The notes beneath the pieces are model-generated. The model was not told where the DNA came from, did no database searches, and was given only the letters and a program-made list of their open reading frames with translations. A program made the position numbers and the translations under genes. 64,000 bases of DNA from G016234445 sp964438865 (GTDB taxonomy: Bacteria > Chloroflexota > Dehalococcoidia > Tepidiformales > Tepidiformaceae): assembly GCA_964438865.1 (NCBI GenBank), contig CAYTMI010000005.1:164800-228799 (forward strand). Direction: 5' to 3'. This document shows positions 40,961-50,251 of the stretch, piece by piece; the first letter of the stretch is position 1, and each line of letters opens with the position of its first letter.

Positions 40961-41772
40961 TGCCCGGCTGCCTGGGCGAGGGCCAGCATCTGGGCGCTGA
41001 TGCGGGCGCTGTAGTTGCCGGCGAGGATGCCGCCGTCGGGGAAGATGGTGGTGCCGTTGACGAAGGCTGCGTCGTCCCCGGCGAGGAAGCTCGCCACGGC
41101 CGCGACCTCCTCCGGCTGGCCGAATCGGCCCACGGGAGTGTGGTCCACCAGGTTCTCGTTGATAAGCGGGAGTTCGCGGATGAACGTGGTCATGGCGGTT
41201 TCGATGAAGCCCGGGCCGATCGCGTTGCAGGTGATGCCGTAGGGGCCGACGGCGAGAGCGAACGACTTCACGAGCTGCTTCACGCCGCCTTTGCTCGCGC
41301 AGTAGGCGGGCGTCCCGGCGCTGCCCCATTCGCCCATGATGCTGGAGATGGCGATGAGACGGCCGCCCCGGCCCTGGGCGAGCATCTGGTTCGCCGCCGC
41401 CTGGAGGGTGAAGAAGACGCCCTTCAGGTTGATGTCGATGGTCCGGTCCCACTGGTCCTCGGTCATGGTGAGGCAGTTCGATCCCATCTCCACCACGCCC
41501 GCGTTCGCGACCGCGACATCCAGGCGGCCGAAGCGTGCGACTGTGGCCGCGATCAGGGCGTCGATGTCATCTTTCCTGCGGACGTCGCAGTGCTGAGTGA
41601 GCGCCTGGCGTTCCTGTTGTTTCACGAGCCGGGCGGTCTCGGCCATGCCGGCGTCGTCGACGTCCGCGATGACTACGTCGGCGCCGTCTTCGGCGAAGCG
41701 GATGGCCATGCCGCGGCCGTTGCCCGAGGCCGCGCCGGTGACGAGTGCGACTCTGCCATCAAGTTTTCCCAC
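40957..41772 (-). CDS. Short-chain dehydrogenase/reductase
   Basis: A 271-residue classical SDR. VTGAASGNGRG binds NAD(P), DVDD after the second strand suggests NAD preference, NAGV is present, and the catalytic Ser (SSIMG) and YCASKGG (Tyr-x3-Lys) are intact. Substrate unknown. I chose the GTG that follows GGAGGG by 7 nt. It overlaps the lipase gene and begins the unit. The 235-bp gap upstream to dapB shows only the dapB promoter. Confidence 0.9.
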   Translation of the reverse strand: MGKLDGRVALVTGAASGNGRGMAIRFAEDGADVVIADVDDAGMAETARLVKQQERQALTQHCDVRRKDDIDALIAATVARFGRLDVAVANAGVVEMGSNCLTMTEDQWDRTIDINLKGVFFTLQAAANQMLAQGRGGRLIAISSIMGEWGSAGTPAYCASKGGVKQLVKSFALAVGPYGITCNAIGPGFIETAMTTFIRELPLINENLVDHTPVGRFGQPEEVAAVASFLAGDDAAFVNGTTIFPDGGILAGNYSARISAQMLALAQAAGQ

Positions 41773-41992
41773 GGTGATTCCCTCCACGATGCCGGTGCTG
41801 TGTGCGTTGGGGCGAGTCTAGCGAGCGGCGGCGCGGGGGGCGAATGGGCCGGCTAGTATGACCGCGAGCATGTCCCCCCGTGATGGTTGCGGCGCACGAT
41901 CCCCGGGCATAGGAGGGGGTGATGGAACGCGCGGTCGGCTATTTCTCGGAGGGCACGCACCTCTAGATCGCCCGCGGCTTGCGCCGTGCCTG

Positions 41993-41998
41993 TAGAAT
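41993..41998 (+). promoter_or_regulatory. -10 box of dapB
   Basis: TAGAAT, 9 nt before the ATG, no Shine-Dalgarno. Confidence 0.5.
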
Positions 41999-42007
41999 CG
42001 GCGGACG

Positions 42008-42787
42008 ATGACAGAGCTACGCGTGGTTGTCTCCGGTTCGGGGAAGATGGGTCGCCAGGTCGGCGAAGCGGTGGCGGCGGCCGAGGGGATGACGCCGGTG
42101 GCGTTCGTCGATGGGCTGGCGGCGCCGGGGACGTTCGCGGGACTGCCGCTCTACCGTGACGCCGGGCACTGCTTCGCCGAAGCACGGGCGGACGCCGTCA
42201 TCGACTTCACCAACGCGGCGTGGACGCCGGTGCTGGCGAAAGCTGCGCTGGCGGCGGGAGTGCGGCCGGTGATCGGCACCACGGGGCTTTCGGCCGAGTT
42301 CATGACATGGCTGGAAACGGAGTCGCAGGCGCGGAGGCTGGGCGCCGTCGTGGCGGCCAACTTCGCAATCGGCGCCGTACTAATGATGCATTTCGCCCGC
42401 CAGGCGGCGCGCTTCTTCGACAACGCCGAGATCATCGAGCTGCACCACGACCAGAAGGTGGATGCGCCGAGCGGCACGGCGAAGACCACGGCAGAGCTGA
42501 TGCGGGCCGAGCGGAAGGCGCCGTTCATCCACCCGCCGACGGAGAGGGAGACGATCCCGGGGACGCGCGGCGGCGAACTCGGGGGCATCGCCATCCACTC
42601 GGTGCGGCTTCCTGGGCTGGTCGCCCACCAGGAAGTGATTTTCGGCGGGATCGGGCAGACGCTGACGATTCGGCACGACACCACCGGCCGCGATTCGTTC
42701 ATGCCCGGCGTGTTGGCGGCGACGCGGGCGGTGATGGGGCTGGACCACCTTGTGGTCGGCCTCGACGCGCTCTTCGGGCTGGCATAG
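42008..42787 (+). CDS. dapB: 4-hydroxy-tetrahydrodipicolinate reductase
   Basis: A 259-residue DapB, the second dedicated step of lysine and diaminopimelate synthesis. VVSGSGKMGRQV is the NAD(P)-binding loop, GTTGLS follows the third strand, and ELHHDQKVDAPSGTA carries the catalytic His pair and Lys. Full length. dapA and other lysine genes are not adjacent. It seems to be transcribed from a leaderless-type promoter. Confidence 0.93.
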   Translation: MTELRVVVSGSGKMGRQVGEAVAAAEGMTPVAFVDGLAAPGTFAGLPLYRDAGHCFAEARADAVIDFTNAAWTPVLAKAALAAGVRPVIGTTGLSAEFMTWLETESQARRLGAVVAANFAIGAVLMMHFARQAARFFDNAEIIELHHDQKVDAPSGTAKTTAELMRAERKAPFIHPPTERETIPGTRGGELGGIAIHSVRLPGLVAHQEVIFGGIGQTLTIRHDTTGRDSFMPGVLAATRAVMGLDHLVVGLDALFGLA

Positions 42788-42808
42788 GCTGGCAGTGGAG
42801 GTTTCACC

Positions 42809-43363
42809 GTGGGAATCAGCCCGGCTACGTACGAGCGAGTGGCCCTCGAAGACGCGGGGACGGCGTGGGAGTTGGTCTGCGGGAAGCTTCGGGCTAAGCC
42901 CGCGATGACGCTTCCGCACAACGACCTGGCGTTCGAACTTGCCTATCGGCTGCGAAGCCAGTTGGATCACGCCGCCTACCATGTGCGCTGTAACAGCGGG
43001 CGGGCGAGCCTCCCAGGCGGCAACTACTACGTCCCCGATGTGATGGTTGTGCCGGTCGCGATGACGGAGCGATTCCGGGAAGCCGCCGACCGCCTGGAGG
43101 CCTACGGCGAGCCCCTGCCGCTGGTGGTAGAGGTGTGGTCGCCCTCAACGGGCGACTACGACGTCCTCGACAAGCTTCCGGAGTATCGACGGCGCGGAGA
43201 CCAGGAGATCTGGCTGATCCACCCGTTCGACCGGGTAGTCCGGGCCTGGCGCGGGCAGCCCGATGGCAGCTATGTCGAAGAAGTCGTCCGGGGCGGCATC
43301 GTTGCCGTGGCCTCGCTGCCGGGTGTCACCATCGATCTCGACGGCCTCTTCCGGGGCTTGTAG
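42809..43363 (+). CDS. Uma2 family (DUF820) putative nuclease
   Basis: A 184-residue Uma2 protein, second copy in the window. YYVPDVMVVP gives the core Asp, PLVVEVWSPSTGDYD the second strand and KLPEYRRRGDQEIWLIHP the Lys helix and last strand. Role unknown. GTG start with GGAGG about 8 nt upstream, close behind dapB. Confidence 0.85.
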   Translation: MGISPATYERVALEDAGTAWELVCGKLRAKPAMTLPHNDLAFELAYRLRSQLDHAAYHVRCNSGRASLPGGNYYVPDVMVVPVAMTERFREAADRLEAYGEPLPLVVEVWSPSTGDYDVLDKLPEYRRRGDQEIWLIHPFDRVVRAWRGQPDGSYVEEVVRGGIVAVASLPGVTIDLDGLFRGL

Positions 43364-43388
43364 CGGCAGCCGCGGCTGTTCGCAACCG

Positions 43389-46300
43389 CTACCGCACGAC
43401 GAAGTAGCGCGCTTCCGGGTGGTGGACGACGACGGCGCTGGTGGACTGTTCCGGGTGCCACTGGAAGGTTTCGCTGAGTTCGCAGCCGATCCGTGACGCG
43501 TTCAGGAGCTGGGCGATGCCCGCCTGTTCTTCGAGGTCCGGGCAGGCGGGATACCCGAAGGCGTAGCGGCTGCCACGGTACCCCTGCGCGAAAATCTCCT
43601 TCACGGTCGGGCGGTCCTCCGCGGCGATGCCGAGATCTTCGCGGATGCGGCGGTGCCAGTATTCGGCGAGCGCTTCCGTGCTTTCGACCGCGAAGCCGTG
43701 GAAGTGGAGGTATTCGCGGAATTCGTTCGCCTTGAACAGCTCCTGGGCGAATTCGCTCGCGCGCGGGCCCATGGTGACGATGTCGAGGCCGACGACGTCG
43801 TAGCCTTCGCTGGCGCCGTCGCGGAAGAAGTCGGCGATGCAGAGGCGGCGGCCGCTGGTCTGGCGGGGGAAGCGGAAGCGGACAGGGTCGCCGGTTGGCC
43901 GGCCGGTTTCGAAGCCGGGCCAGACGAGGAGGTCGTTCTTGTCGGCCAGGCAGGGGAAGTAGCCGTAAGCCACCTGCGGGATGAGCAACTGTTCCTTGAT
44001 CGCACGGTCCTGCCAGCGCCGGAAGACGGGGCGCACTTCGTTTTCGACGAAAGCGGCGTACTCGCCGTCGCTGCGTCCGCCCTTCTGGTATTGCCACTGG
44101 CCGCGGAAGAGGGCGACTTCGTTCACCCAGGGGAAGACGTCGCGCAGGGGGATGCCGGCGACGACGCGGCTGCCCCAGAAGGGCGGCGCCGGGATCTCCG
44201 CGGGGGCCAGGCGGCGAATGTCGGAGCGGACATACTCGCGTTCGGCTTCGCGGGTGGCAGCGCCGGGGACGGTCGCCCGGACAGTGTCGTAGACGCCGTC
44301 CTCGGCAGGTTTCGCGCCGCGCCGGGTGAGGGCGGTCACGGGCGCGCCGGTGCGTACGGCCGCCATCACGTGGTCCATGGTGGAGAGCCCCTCGAAGGCG
44401 TCCTGGCAGTAGAAGACGGTGCCTTCGTAGATGCCGCGGAGGTCGCTTTCGACGTACTTGCGGGTGAGGGCGGCGCCGCCGAGGAGCACCGGGTAGCGCG
44501 AGAGTCCGCGGGCGTTCAGTTCTTGCAGGTCTTCGCGCATGACGACGGTGCTCTTGACGAGCAGCCCGCTGAGGCCGAGCGCGTCAGCGCCGACCTCCTG
44601 GGCCTTTTCGATCACGTTGGCGATGGGCTGTCTGATCCCGAGGTTGTGCACGGTGTAGCCGTTGTTCGAAAGGATGATGTCCACGAGGTTCTTGCCGATG
44701 TCGTGGACGTCGCCCCGGACGGTGGCGAGCACGACGATGCCTTTGCCGGCGCCGCGGGCCTTCTCCATGTGCGGCTCCAGGTAGGCCACTGACGTCTTCA
44801 TCGTCTCGGCGCTCTGGAGCACGAACGGCAGTTGCATCTTCCCGGAACCGAAGAGGTCGCCCACCACCCGCATGCCGTCGAGGAGGATGTCGTTGACGAT
44901 GGCGAGGGCGGCGTGGCCGGCGAGGGCTTCGTCGAGGTCGGCTTCGATGCCCTTGCGGTCGCCGTCGATGATCCGCTGCTTCAGGCGTTCTTCGACCGGG
45001 AGGCTGGCGCGGTCGGGCTTCGAGGTCTTCTCGACGTCGACGCCTTCGAAGAGGCCGATGAAATGGTGGAGGGGGTCGTAGTCCGGCCGGCGGCGGTCAT
45101 AGATGAGGTCGCGGGCGGCGACGAGCTGGGGCTCGGGGATGCGGTTCAGCGGCACGATCTGGCGGGCGTTGATGATGGCCGCGTCGAGGCCGTAATCAAT
45201 GGCTTCGTGGAGGAAGACGGAGTTGAGCACCCGGCGGGCGGCCGGTTTCAGCCCGAACGAACAGTTGGAGACGCCGAGGATGGTGTTGACCCCCGGGAGT
45301 TCGACCTTGACCTGGCGGATCGCGTTGAGGGTCTCGATAGCGTCGCGGCGAAGGTCTTCCTGGCCGCCGGAGAGGGGGAAGGTGAGCATGTCGAAGAGGA
45401 GGTCGGACGGTTCGAGGCCGTAGCGGTCCACGGCGATGTCGTGGATGCGGCGGGCGACGCGAAGCTTCCACTCGGTGGTCCGGGCCTGGCCTTCTTCGTC
45501 GATGGTGAGGGCGACGGCCGCGGCCCCGTAGCGTTTGAGCAGCGGGAGGACGCGCGTGATCTTGCGCTCGCCGTCTTCGAGGTTGATGGAATTGACGATC
45601 GCCTTGCCGCCGTAGAGCTTAAGGGCGGTTTCGATCACCGGCGGTTCGGTCGAATCGAACATGAGGGGCAGCGTTGTCTGCGTGCGGAAGGCCCCGGCGA
45701 CGCGCTCCATGTCGGCGACACCGTCGCGGCCGACGTAGTCGACCATGACGTCGAGGACGTGCGCGCCCTCGGCGGCCTGTTCCCGGGCGAGGGCGACCAT
45801 GCCGTCGATGTCGCCCGCGAGGAGGACGTCGCGGAAGGCACGGGAGCCTGTGGCGTTGGTCCGTTCGCCCACCACGAGGAACGACGTTTCCTGGCGGAAG
45901 GGCACCGCTGTATAGATGGAAGAGCAGCCGGGTTCGTAGCCCGTCGTTGGCCGGGTCTTCGGGGCGCGACGGCCGATGGTCTCGATCGCGGCGGCGATGT
46001 GGGCGGGGGTGGTGCCGCAGCAGCCGGCGACGATGCTGATCCCGAATTCGTCCACGAAGATCGACTGGTAGCGGGCGAACTCCTCGGGGCTCAAGGGATA
46101 GCAGGCCTCGCCGTCGACAAGCTCCGGGAGACCGGCGTTCGGCCCGATGAAGACCGGGCGGCGGGAGTGTTCGCCGAGGTAGCGGACGTGCTCCATCATC
46201 AGGTCCGGGCCGAGCGAGCAGTTGATCCCGATGACGTCGACGATGTCGATCGCTTCGAGCGTTGTCAGCGCGCTGGAGATGTCGGAACCCAGGAGCATGG

Positions 46301-46871
46301 TGCCGTTGGTTTCGACGGAGATGCTGGCGATAACGGGGAGCCGGGTCCCGGTTTCGGCGAAGACGTCGCTGATCGCGGCGAGGGCGGCCTTGGTCTGGAG
46401 AAGGTCCTGGCAGGTTTCGACCTTGAGGACATCGATCCCGCCTTCGACGAGGCCGAGCGCCTGTTCGCGGTAGTTGTGGACGAGTTCGTCCCAGGTGATG
46501 TGGCCGAGGGTGGGGAGCCGGGTGCCGGGGCCCATGGTGCCGAAGCTGTAGCGGGGCCATTCGGGGGTGCTGAATTCGTCGCGGACGGCGCCGATGAGCT
46601 GCGCGGCGACACGATTGAGCTCGCGGGTGCGGCCGGCCAGCCCGAATTCGGCGAGGACAACTTCGTTCGCGCCAAAGCAGCAGGCGTCGACGGCATCGCT
46701 GCCGGCGGCATAGAAGCTGCGGAAGATCCCCTGGAGGGCCGCGGGGTCGGAGATGTTGAGGTATTCGTTACAGCCGTCGACGTCGCCGTAATCCGGCCCC
46801 GGGCGCATGCCGAGGATCGTCGCGCCGATTGGCCCGAGCGCGAACAACACCTGCTCCTGCAGACGGTCCAT
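43389..46871 (-). CDS. metH: Cobalamin-dependent methionine synthase
   Basis: A 1160-residue full-length MetH that remethylates homocysteine with methyl-tetrahydrofolate through B12. In order: homocysteine-binding barrel with INCSLGPD and the zinc Cys pair in AGCCGTTPAHI (~residues 1-310), pterin-binding barrel starting VVGERTNATGS (~330-620), B12-binding module with DVHDIGKN supplying the cobalt His (~640-890) and the SAM-reactivation domain with YGYFPC (~900-1160). The start is the ATG where similarity begins. No SAM riboswitch is visible upstream. Confidence 0.96.
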   Translation of the reverse strand: MDRLQEQVLFALGPIGATILGMRPGPDYGDVDGCNEYLNISDPAALQGIFRSFYAAGSDAVDACCFGANEVVLAEFGLAGRTRELNRVAAQLIGAVRDEFSTPEWPRYSFGTMGPGTRLPTLGHITWDELVHNYREQALGLVEGGIDVLKVETCQDLLQTKAALAAISDVFAETGTRLPVIASISVETNGTMLLGSDISSALTTLEAIDIVDVIGINCSLGPDLMMEHVRYLGEHSRRPVFIGPNAGLPELVDGEACYPLSPEEFARYQSIFVDEFGISIVAGCCGTTPAHIAAAIETIGRRAPKTRPTTGYEPGCSSIYTAVPFRQETSFLVVGERTNATGSRAFRDVLLAGDIDGMVALAREQAAEGAHVLDVMVDYVGRDGVADMERVAGAFRTQTTLPLMFDSTEPPVIETALKLYGGKAIVNSINLEDGERKITRVLPLLKRYGAAAVALTIDEEGQARTTEWKLRVARRIHDIAVDRYGLEPSDLLFDMLTFPLSGGQEDLRRDAIETLNAIRQVKVELPGVNTILGVSNCSFGLKPAARRVLNSVFLHEAIDYGLDAAIINARQIVPLNRIPEPQLVAARDLIYDRRRPDYDPLHHFIGLFEGVDVEKTSKPDRASLPVEERLKQRIIDGDRKGIEADLDEALAGHAALAIVNDILLDGMRVVGDLFGSGKMQLPFVLQSAETMKTSVAYLEPHMEKARGAGKGIVVLATVRGDVHDIGKNLVDIILSNNGYTVHNLGIRQPIANVIEKAQEVGADALGLSGLLVKSTVVMREDLQELNARGLSRYPVLLGGAALTRKYVESDLRGIYEGTVFYCQDAFEGLSTMDHVMAAVRTGAPVTALTRRGAKPAEDGVYDTVRATVPGAATREAEREYVRSDIRRLAPAEIPAPPFWGSRVVAGIPLRDVFPWVNEVALFRGQWQYQKGGRSDGEYAAFVENEVRPVFRRWQDRAIKEQLLIPQVAYGYFPCLADKNDLLVWPGFETGRPTGDPVRFRFPRQTSGRRLCIADFFRDGASEGYDVVGLDIVTMGPRASEFAQELFKANEFREYLHFHGFAVESTEALAEYWHRRIREDLGIAAEDRPTVKEIFAQGYRGSRYAFGYPACPDLEEQAGIAQLLNASRIGCELSETFQWHPEQSTSAVVVHHPEARYFVVR

Positions 46872-47048
46872 GAACGGATGGCTGAGGCGTACGTATGCGA
46901 ACGGAGTGGCTCCCGGGAAGGTGAGCGTCCATCGTAGCACAGGCCCCCGGGCGGCCCGGAACCGGGGGGCTAGGAATTCGGAGCCGAACGAGTATCATCA
47001 GCGCTCGAAGCCGAAGCCGGGATCGGCGCGACGGGGAGAGGGGATCCG

Positions 47049-47657
47049 ATGACGCAGGCTGCGACGCTACCGCCACCAACAGAAGGCCGCCTGGCGCGGC
47101 GCAAGGCCCGGACGCGCGCGGCGATCATCGACGCTGCGGCGGATCTGTTCTCGGTGACGGGGTTCGAAGCCACGTCCATGCACCAGATCGCCGACCGTGC
47201 CGACACCGGCGTCGGCAACCTCTATGGGTATTTCCGGTCGAAGGAAGACGTGCTGCGCGAGGTGTTGCGCGAGCACTCCGCCATTGCGGTCGAACGCTAC
47301 CGGGCGGCCGTGGACGACCAGACGCCGCCGTTGGACCGCCTCTGCATCGCGATCGAAGCCTTCGCCGGCTACCTGCGGGAGAACCGGACGCTCCTCCGGG
47401 CGGCGCTGAACACGCCGGCCGGGGCCGAGAGCGGCGCCCAGCCCGGGGACGGGGTGGTCCAGGTGTTCGCCCAGATGATTGGCGGGGGGGCGGAAACGGG
47501 CGACCTTCGGCCAGTGCCGGCGGAGACGGCGGCCCGGGCGCTGGTCTGCAACTGTGTCGACGCGATGCTGGGGATCGGCGTCTGGCGGGGCCACGAAGAC
47601 GACCCCGGGACGATCCCGGCGCTGGTGGCGATGGCCCGCGCCTGCCTCCGTCCCTGA
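47049..47657 (+). CDS. TetR/AcrR family transcriptional regulator
   Basis: A 202-residue TetR repressor. RTRAAIIDAAADLFSVTGFEATSMHQIADRADTGVGNLYGYFRSKEDVL is the N-terminal HTH, and the C-terminal ligand domain ends ALVAMARACLRP. Target unknown; metH is divergent. GGGGAGAGGGG lies before the ATG. The last ~57 codons are duplicated as a fragment at 49049-49222. Confidence 0.9.
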   Translation: MTQAATLPPPTEGRLARRKARTRAAIIDAAADLFSVTGFEATSMHQIADRADTGVGNLYGYFRSKEDVLREVLREHSAIAVERYRAAVDDQTPPLDRLCIAIEAFAGYLRENRTLLRAALNTPAGAESGAQPGDGVVQVFAQMIGGGAETGDLRPVPAETAARALVCNCVDAMLGIGVWRGHEDDPGTIPALVAMARACLRP

Positions 47658-47668
47658 GGCTAAGGCCA

Positions 47669-47688
47669 GTTCTAACGCGGCTCTTATG
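47669..47688 (+). promoter_or_regulatory. Motif shared by two surface-protein leaders, copy 1
   Basis: GTTCT-AAC...GCTCT-TATG, 178 nt before the ATG. It matches 15 of 20 positions with 51177-51196, placed similarly before the other large surface-protein gene. GCGGCTCTTAT is repeated directly after it. Confidence 0.35.
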
Positions 47689-47865
47689 CGGCTCTTATGC
47701 AACGCGCCCTTCCCCAATTGTCCCCGATCCCGTAACTTTCAAACCTATCAAGTAACAAACGGGTGGACGGAGGCGTCTACTTAATGCCTCGGGGCCCCAG
47801 GACAGGCGAGCGCGGCTGGTCGTGCGCGTGTCCCCCGGGGTCCCTCAAGTGGAGGAAGCACCGTC

Positions 47866-48925
47866 ATGACTCTCGTACTCCCGCGCACGTCCCGGAGCCG
47901 CCGGGCGCTCCTGGGGATCGTCTCATTCGTTGCCCTTGGACTGGGCGCGCTCGTGGCCGTTTCCTCGCTCCAGACAGCAGGGGCCACCCACGTCACGCCC
48001 ATCCCCATCGACACGGGCAATCCCACCTGTGCCGACTTCGATGACACCTTCGGCGGCGGACAGGTCTGGCAGGAGTTCAAGATCGGCACCGCGCCCACGG
48101 ACGGCACCTACAACACCAGCTCCGCCGGGGTCACCGGCGCGCTCCCCGCCGGCGGCGCCATAACCATCACGAACGCTGGCGTTGATGGCAGCGGTGTCTA
48201 CCGCTTCGACTGGTCTGCCAACTTCGACGGCATCGACGCGGTCTTTGTGAAGCAGGCCAATAGCGAGCACCACCTCTACGTCTATGCGGGCCAACGCCGC
48301 TGCGGACGAAGCAACCAGCGACACCGGCCTCAGCCCGCAGACTGACACCACCCAGAAGGGTGGCATTAGCCACGTCTCCTTCTGCTGGGATATCGACCCC
48401 GCGACGCCTACGCCCACGAACACCAACACGCCCACGAATACCCCGACGAACACCCCGACGAATACGCCGACGAACACCCCGACGAATACGCCGACGAACA
48501 CGCCGACGAACACGCCGACGAACACCCCCACGAACACCCCCACGGCGACGCCTACGGGTACGCTGACGCCGACGGCCACGCCAACAAACACGCCGACTGC
48601 CACGCGGACGAACACCCCCACGGCGACGCCGACGGGTACATTGACGCCCACCGCCACGCCAACAAACACGCCGACTGCCACGCGGACGAACACCCCCACG
48701 GCGACGCCGACGGGTACGCTGACGCCTACCGCAACGCCGACCAACACGCCGCAGGACGTTATCCTCGGCGTGAAGACCCCGGGCACGCCACCCGCCGCCC
48801 CGAGCACCGGATCGGGGCTCGGGGGAGTGACGGCCACGGGCGGGAACCTCGCGCTCATGGTCCTGGGTCTCGTCCTCCTCGCTACCGGGACCTTGCTCGT
48901 GGGAGCGGTCTCGCGCCGCAGGTAG
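47866..48925 (+). pseudogene. Frameshifted (or phase-variable) TNTP-repeat surface protein
   Basis: Two overlapping frames make one protein. The first (from ATG 47866) has a signal peptide and a domain ending FDGIDAVFVKQANSEHHLYVYA; the second continues DEATSDTGLSPQTDT and SHVSFCWDIDPATPTPT. The intact 1644-residue paralogue at 51393 reads straight through the same junction, so one extra base (probably in GGG at 48289-48291) shifts the frame. The rest is (PTNT)n, three 26-residue Thr/Pro repeats, ILGVKTPG...APSTGSGLGG, a TM helix and RRR. Repaired length would be about 352 residues. Confidence 0.75.
48412..48751 (+). repeat. Coding tandem repeats: 12-bp PTNT units and 78-bp units
   Basis: About ten 12-bp units encoding PTNT, then 78-bp units beginning at 48542, 48620 and 48698 (third truncated), encoding TATPTGTLTPTATPTNTP plus TATRTNTP. 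These form an extended, probably glycosylated, stalk. Confidence 0.9.
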
Positions 48926-48955
48926 ACGACCCGGACGACCGCGCCACCAGCTTTC

Positions 48956-48981
48956 AGAGGCCCCCGGCGACGGGGGCCTCT
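48956..48981 (+). terminator. Terminator after the TNTP surface protein
   Basis: A perfect 11-bp stem AGAGGCCCCCG with a GCGA tetraloop. Confidence 0.7.
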
Positions 48982-48984
48982 GCC

Positions 48985-49056
48985 GTTTCGGGGTGGTTCC
49001 GAACCAGGCGGGTTCGGGCGCGGTCTTCGGTGAGCGCGTGCCGATCTCGGCGGCGA
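48985..49056 (+). repeat. 72-bp direct repeat, copy 1
   Basis: 71 of 72 positions match 50369-50440, which is the 3' end (minus strand) of the unknown exported protein gene. Here it is detached from that gene. Confidence 0.9.
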
Positions 49057-49222
49057 AGCGGAGACCGGCGACCTTCGCCCGGTGCCCCCAGAGACCGCCC
49101 GGGCGCTCGTCTGCAACGGCGTCGACCCGATGCTGGGGATCGGCCTTTGGCGGGGCCACGAAGACGATCCAGGGACGATCCCGGCGCTGGTGGCGATGAC
49201 CCGCGCCTGCCTGCGCCCGTGA
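49049..49222 (+). pseudogene. 3' fragment of the TetR regulator gene
   Basis: In frame it reads GGEAETGDLRPVPPETARAL and continues to ALVAMTRACLRP and a stop. This is nearly identical to the last 58 codons of the TetR gene at 47049, with one codon lost and a few substitutions. It joins the 72-bp repeat through the shared bases GGCGGCGA. The stretch 49223-49330 holds a half REP element and no gene. Confidence 0.85.
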
Positions 49223-49330
49223 CCCTCACCCCCCAGCCCCCAGGCCCGGTTTCAACGCCCTCCGAACGCGGCCGCAGCCGTCGGCGGGTAGTGGTTCAGT
49301 TCCAGTTAACCCAACGGGCGGGGCCTTGAG

Positions 49331-50107
49331 TTAGAAGGGGAACGGCGGCTGCGGGATATTGCAGGGCGCGGTGTAGATAAAGATCTGGACCCTGGCGCTG
49401 ACGTACATCATCTCTCCGCTGAATGCGGCGTAGTGGGTGATGCACGACGCGAGATGGCCAGGGTTGGGTGGCGTGTCGACGATCAAGCCCCCAGGTACGT
49501 CTGGGAACAGTGCCCTCAGGTATTCGTCGATCGTTCGCTCTCCGGTCTCCTCGCCAGTAGTCCAGCGGCAGCCGGTTATGCTGTAGGCCCACCTGGGGTG
49601 GTAAACGTTGAGCTGCACAAAGGCCCCTCCACTCCCACCTCCGCCCCAGAGGCCGGTCCCCGTCATCGCAAAGTCGGCACCGGAAGGTCGAATGACACGG
49701 GTCCAGGTACAGCCCTCCACATCCGGCTGGTTGGCGGTGTGATTGGTCATCTCCTGGGTATCCCACGTGGTCTCGATGGTCGTCCCCTGCGTCAGAAAGT
49801 CGGTCCCGACAAGCAGGATCTGAGTAGGAGGCTGGCAACAAAACTCCGGCAAGGCATCGTAGGCCGTGACCTCGATGGTCACCGTAAACCACAGGGCATC
49901 GGGCGGTGGCTGTATCGGCCCGACCGAGGTGACGCGAGAGGCCACGTTGGGTATGCGCACCCTGTACGGTCTCCCGCCCACCTGGGAGTCCACGTCCGAT
50001 CGGTCGACAGCCAGCGATGCGGCCGCCACGGCCACGAGAAGCAGCAGGAGCGCGGTTGCGATCCTCACGCTTTTCGACTCCCCCCAGAGACGGCGGAACT
50101 GTAGCAC
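49331..50107 (-). CDS. Exported protein of unknown function
   Basis: A 258-residue protein with an N-terminal signal anchor (RIATALLLLLVAVAAASLAV) and a beta-rich extracytoplasmic part with several Cys and Trp. No family is recognised. GTG start; a later in-frame GTG just before the hydrophobic stretch is also possible. It lies among remnants of surface-protein genes and may itself be a recent acquisition. Confidence 0.7.
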   Translation of the reverse strand: MLQFRRLWGESKSVRIATALLLLLVAVAAASLAVDRSDVDSQVGGRPYRVRIPNVASRVTSVGPIQPPPDALWFTVTIEVTAYDALPEFCCQPPTQILLVGTDFLTQGTTIETTWDTQEMTNHTANQPDVEGCTWTRVIRPSGADFAMTGTGLWGGGGSGGAFVQLNVYHPRWAYSITGCRWTTGEETGERTIDEYLRALFPDVPGGLIVDTPPNPGHLASCITHYAAFSGEMMYVSARVQIFIYTAPCNIPQPPFPF

Positions 50108-50140
50108 GCGCGCGCGATTCCATCAACGGCCGGCGCTCCA

Positions 50141-50240
50141 TCGCCCCCGCGCCGGTCGACGGCACCTCTACCACCGGAGGCCCCTCTACCACCGGATCCG
50201 CCGGGGTCACCGGATCGCTGCCCGCGGGCGGCGTGCCATG
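50141..50240 (+). pseudogene. Remnant of a TNTP-type surface protein gene
   Basis: One frame reads APVDGTSTTGGPSTTGSAGV then TGSLPAGG, closely matching APTDGTYNTSSAGVTGALPAGG in the 47866 gene. A few bases on, out of frame, comes GGNLAL as in the C-terminus of that gene. It is an internally deleted copy that ends in a REP element. No other gene is visible in 50108-50360. Confidence 0.65.
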
Positions 50241-50251
50241 GGCGGAAACCT

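Noticed and set aside
42008..43363. dapB and Uma2 as a functional lysine operon
   Set aside because: They are merely adjacent; Uma2 genes are scattered and unrelated to amino-acid pathways.
44832..46937. A 700-codon open frame opposite metH, and similar long frames opposite other genes
   Set aside because: High G+C keeps antisense frames open. These lack recognisable motifs, are rich in Ala/Gly/Asp/Val/Arg, and lie exactly over well-supported genes.
46872..47048. A SAM or cobalamin riboswitch before metH
   Set aside because: No B12-box or SAM aptamer core could be found between metH and the divergent TetR gene.
47689..47865. A cyclic-di-GMP or other known riboswitch in the surface-protein leader
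   Set aside because: Only a long imperfect GC-rich hairpin is visible; the conserved bases of known classes are absent.
48412..48751. Regularly spaced repeats that could suggest a CRISPR array
   Set aside because: The repeats are in-frame coding units for PTNT and Thr/Pro modules without unique spacers, and no cas gene is present.
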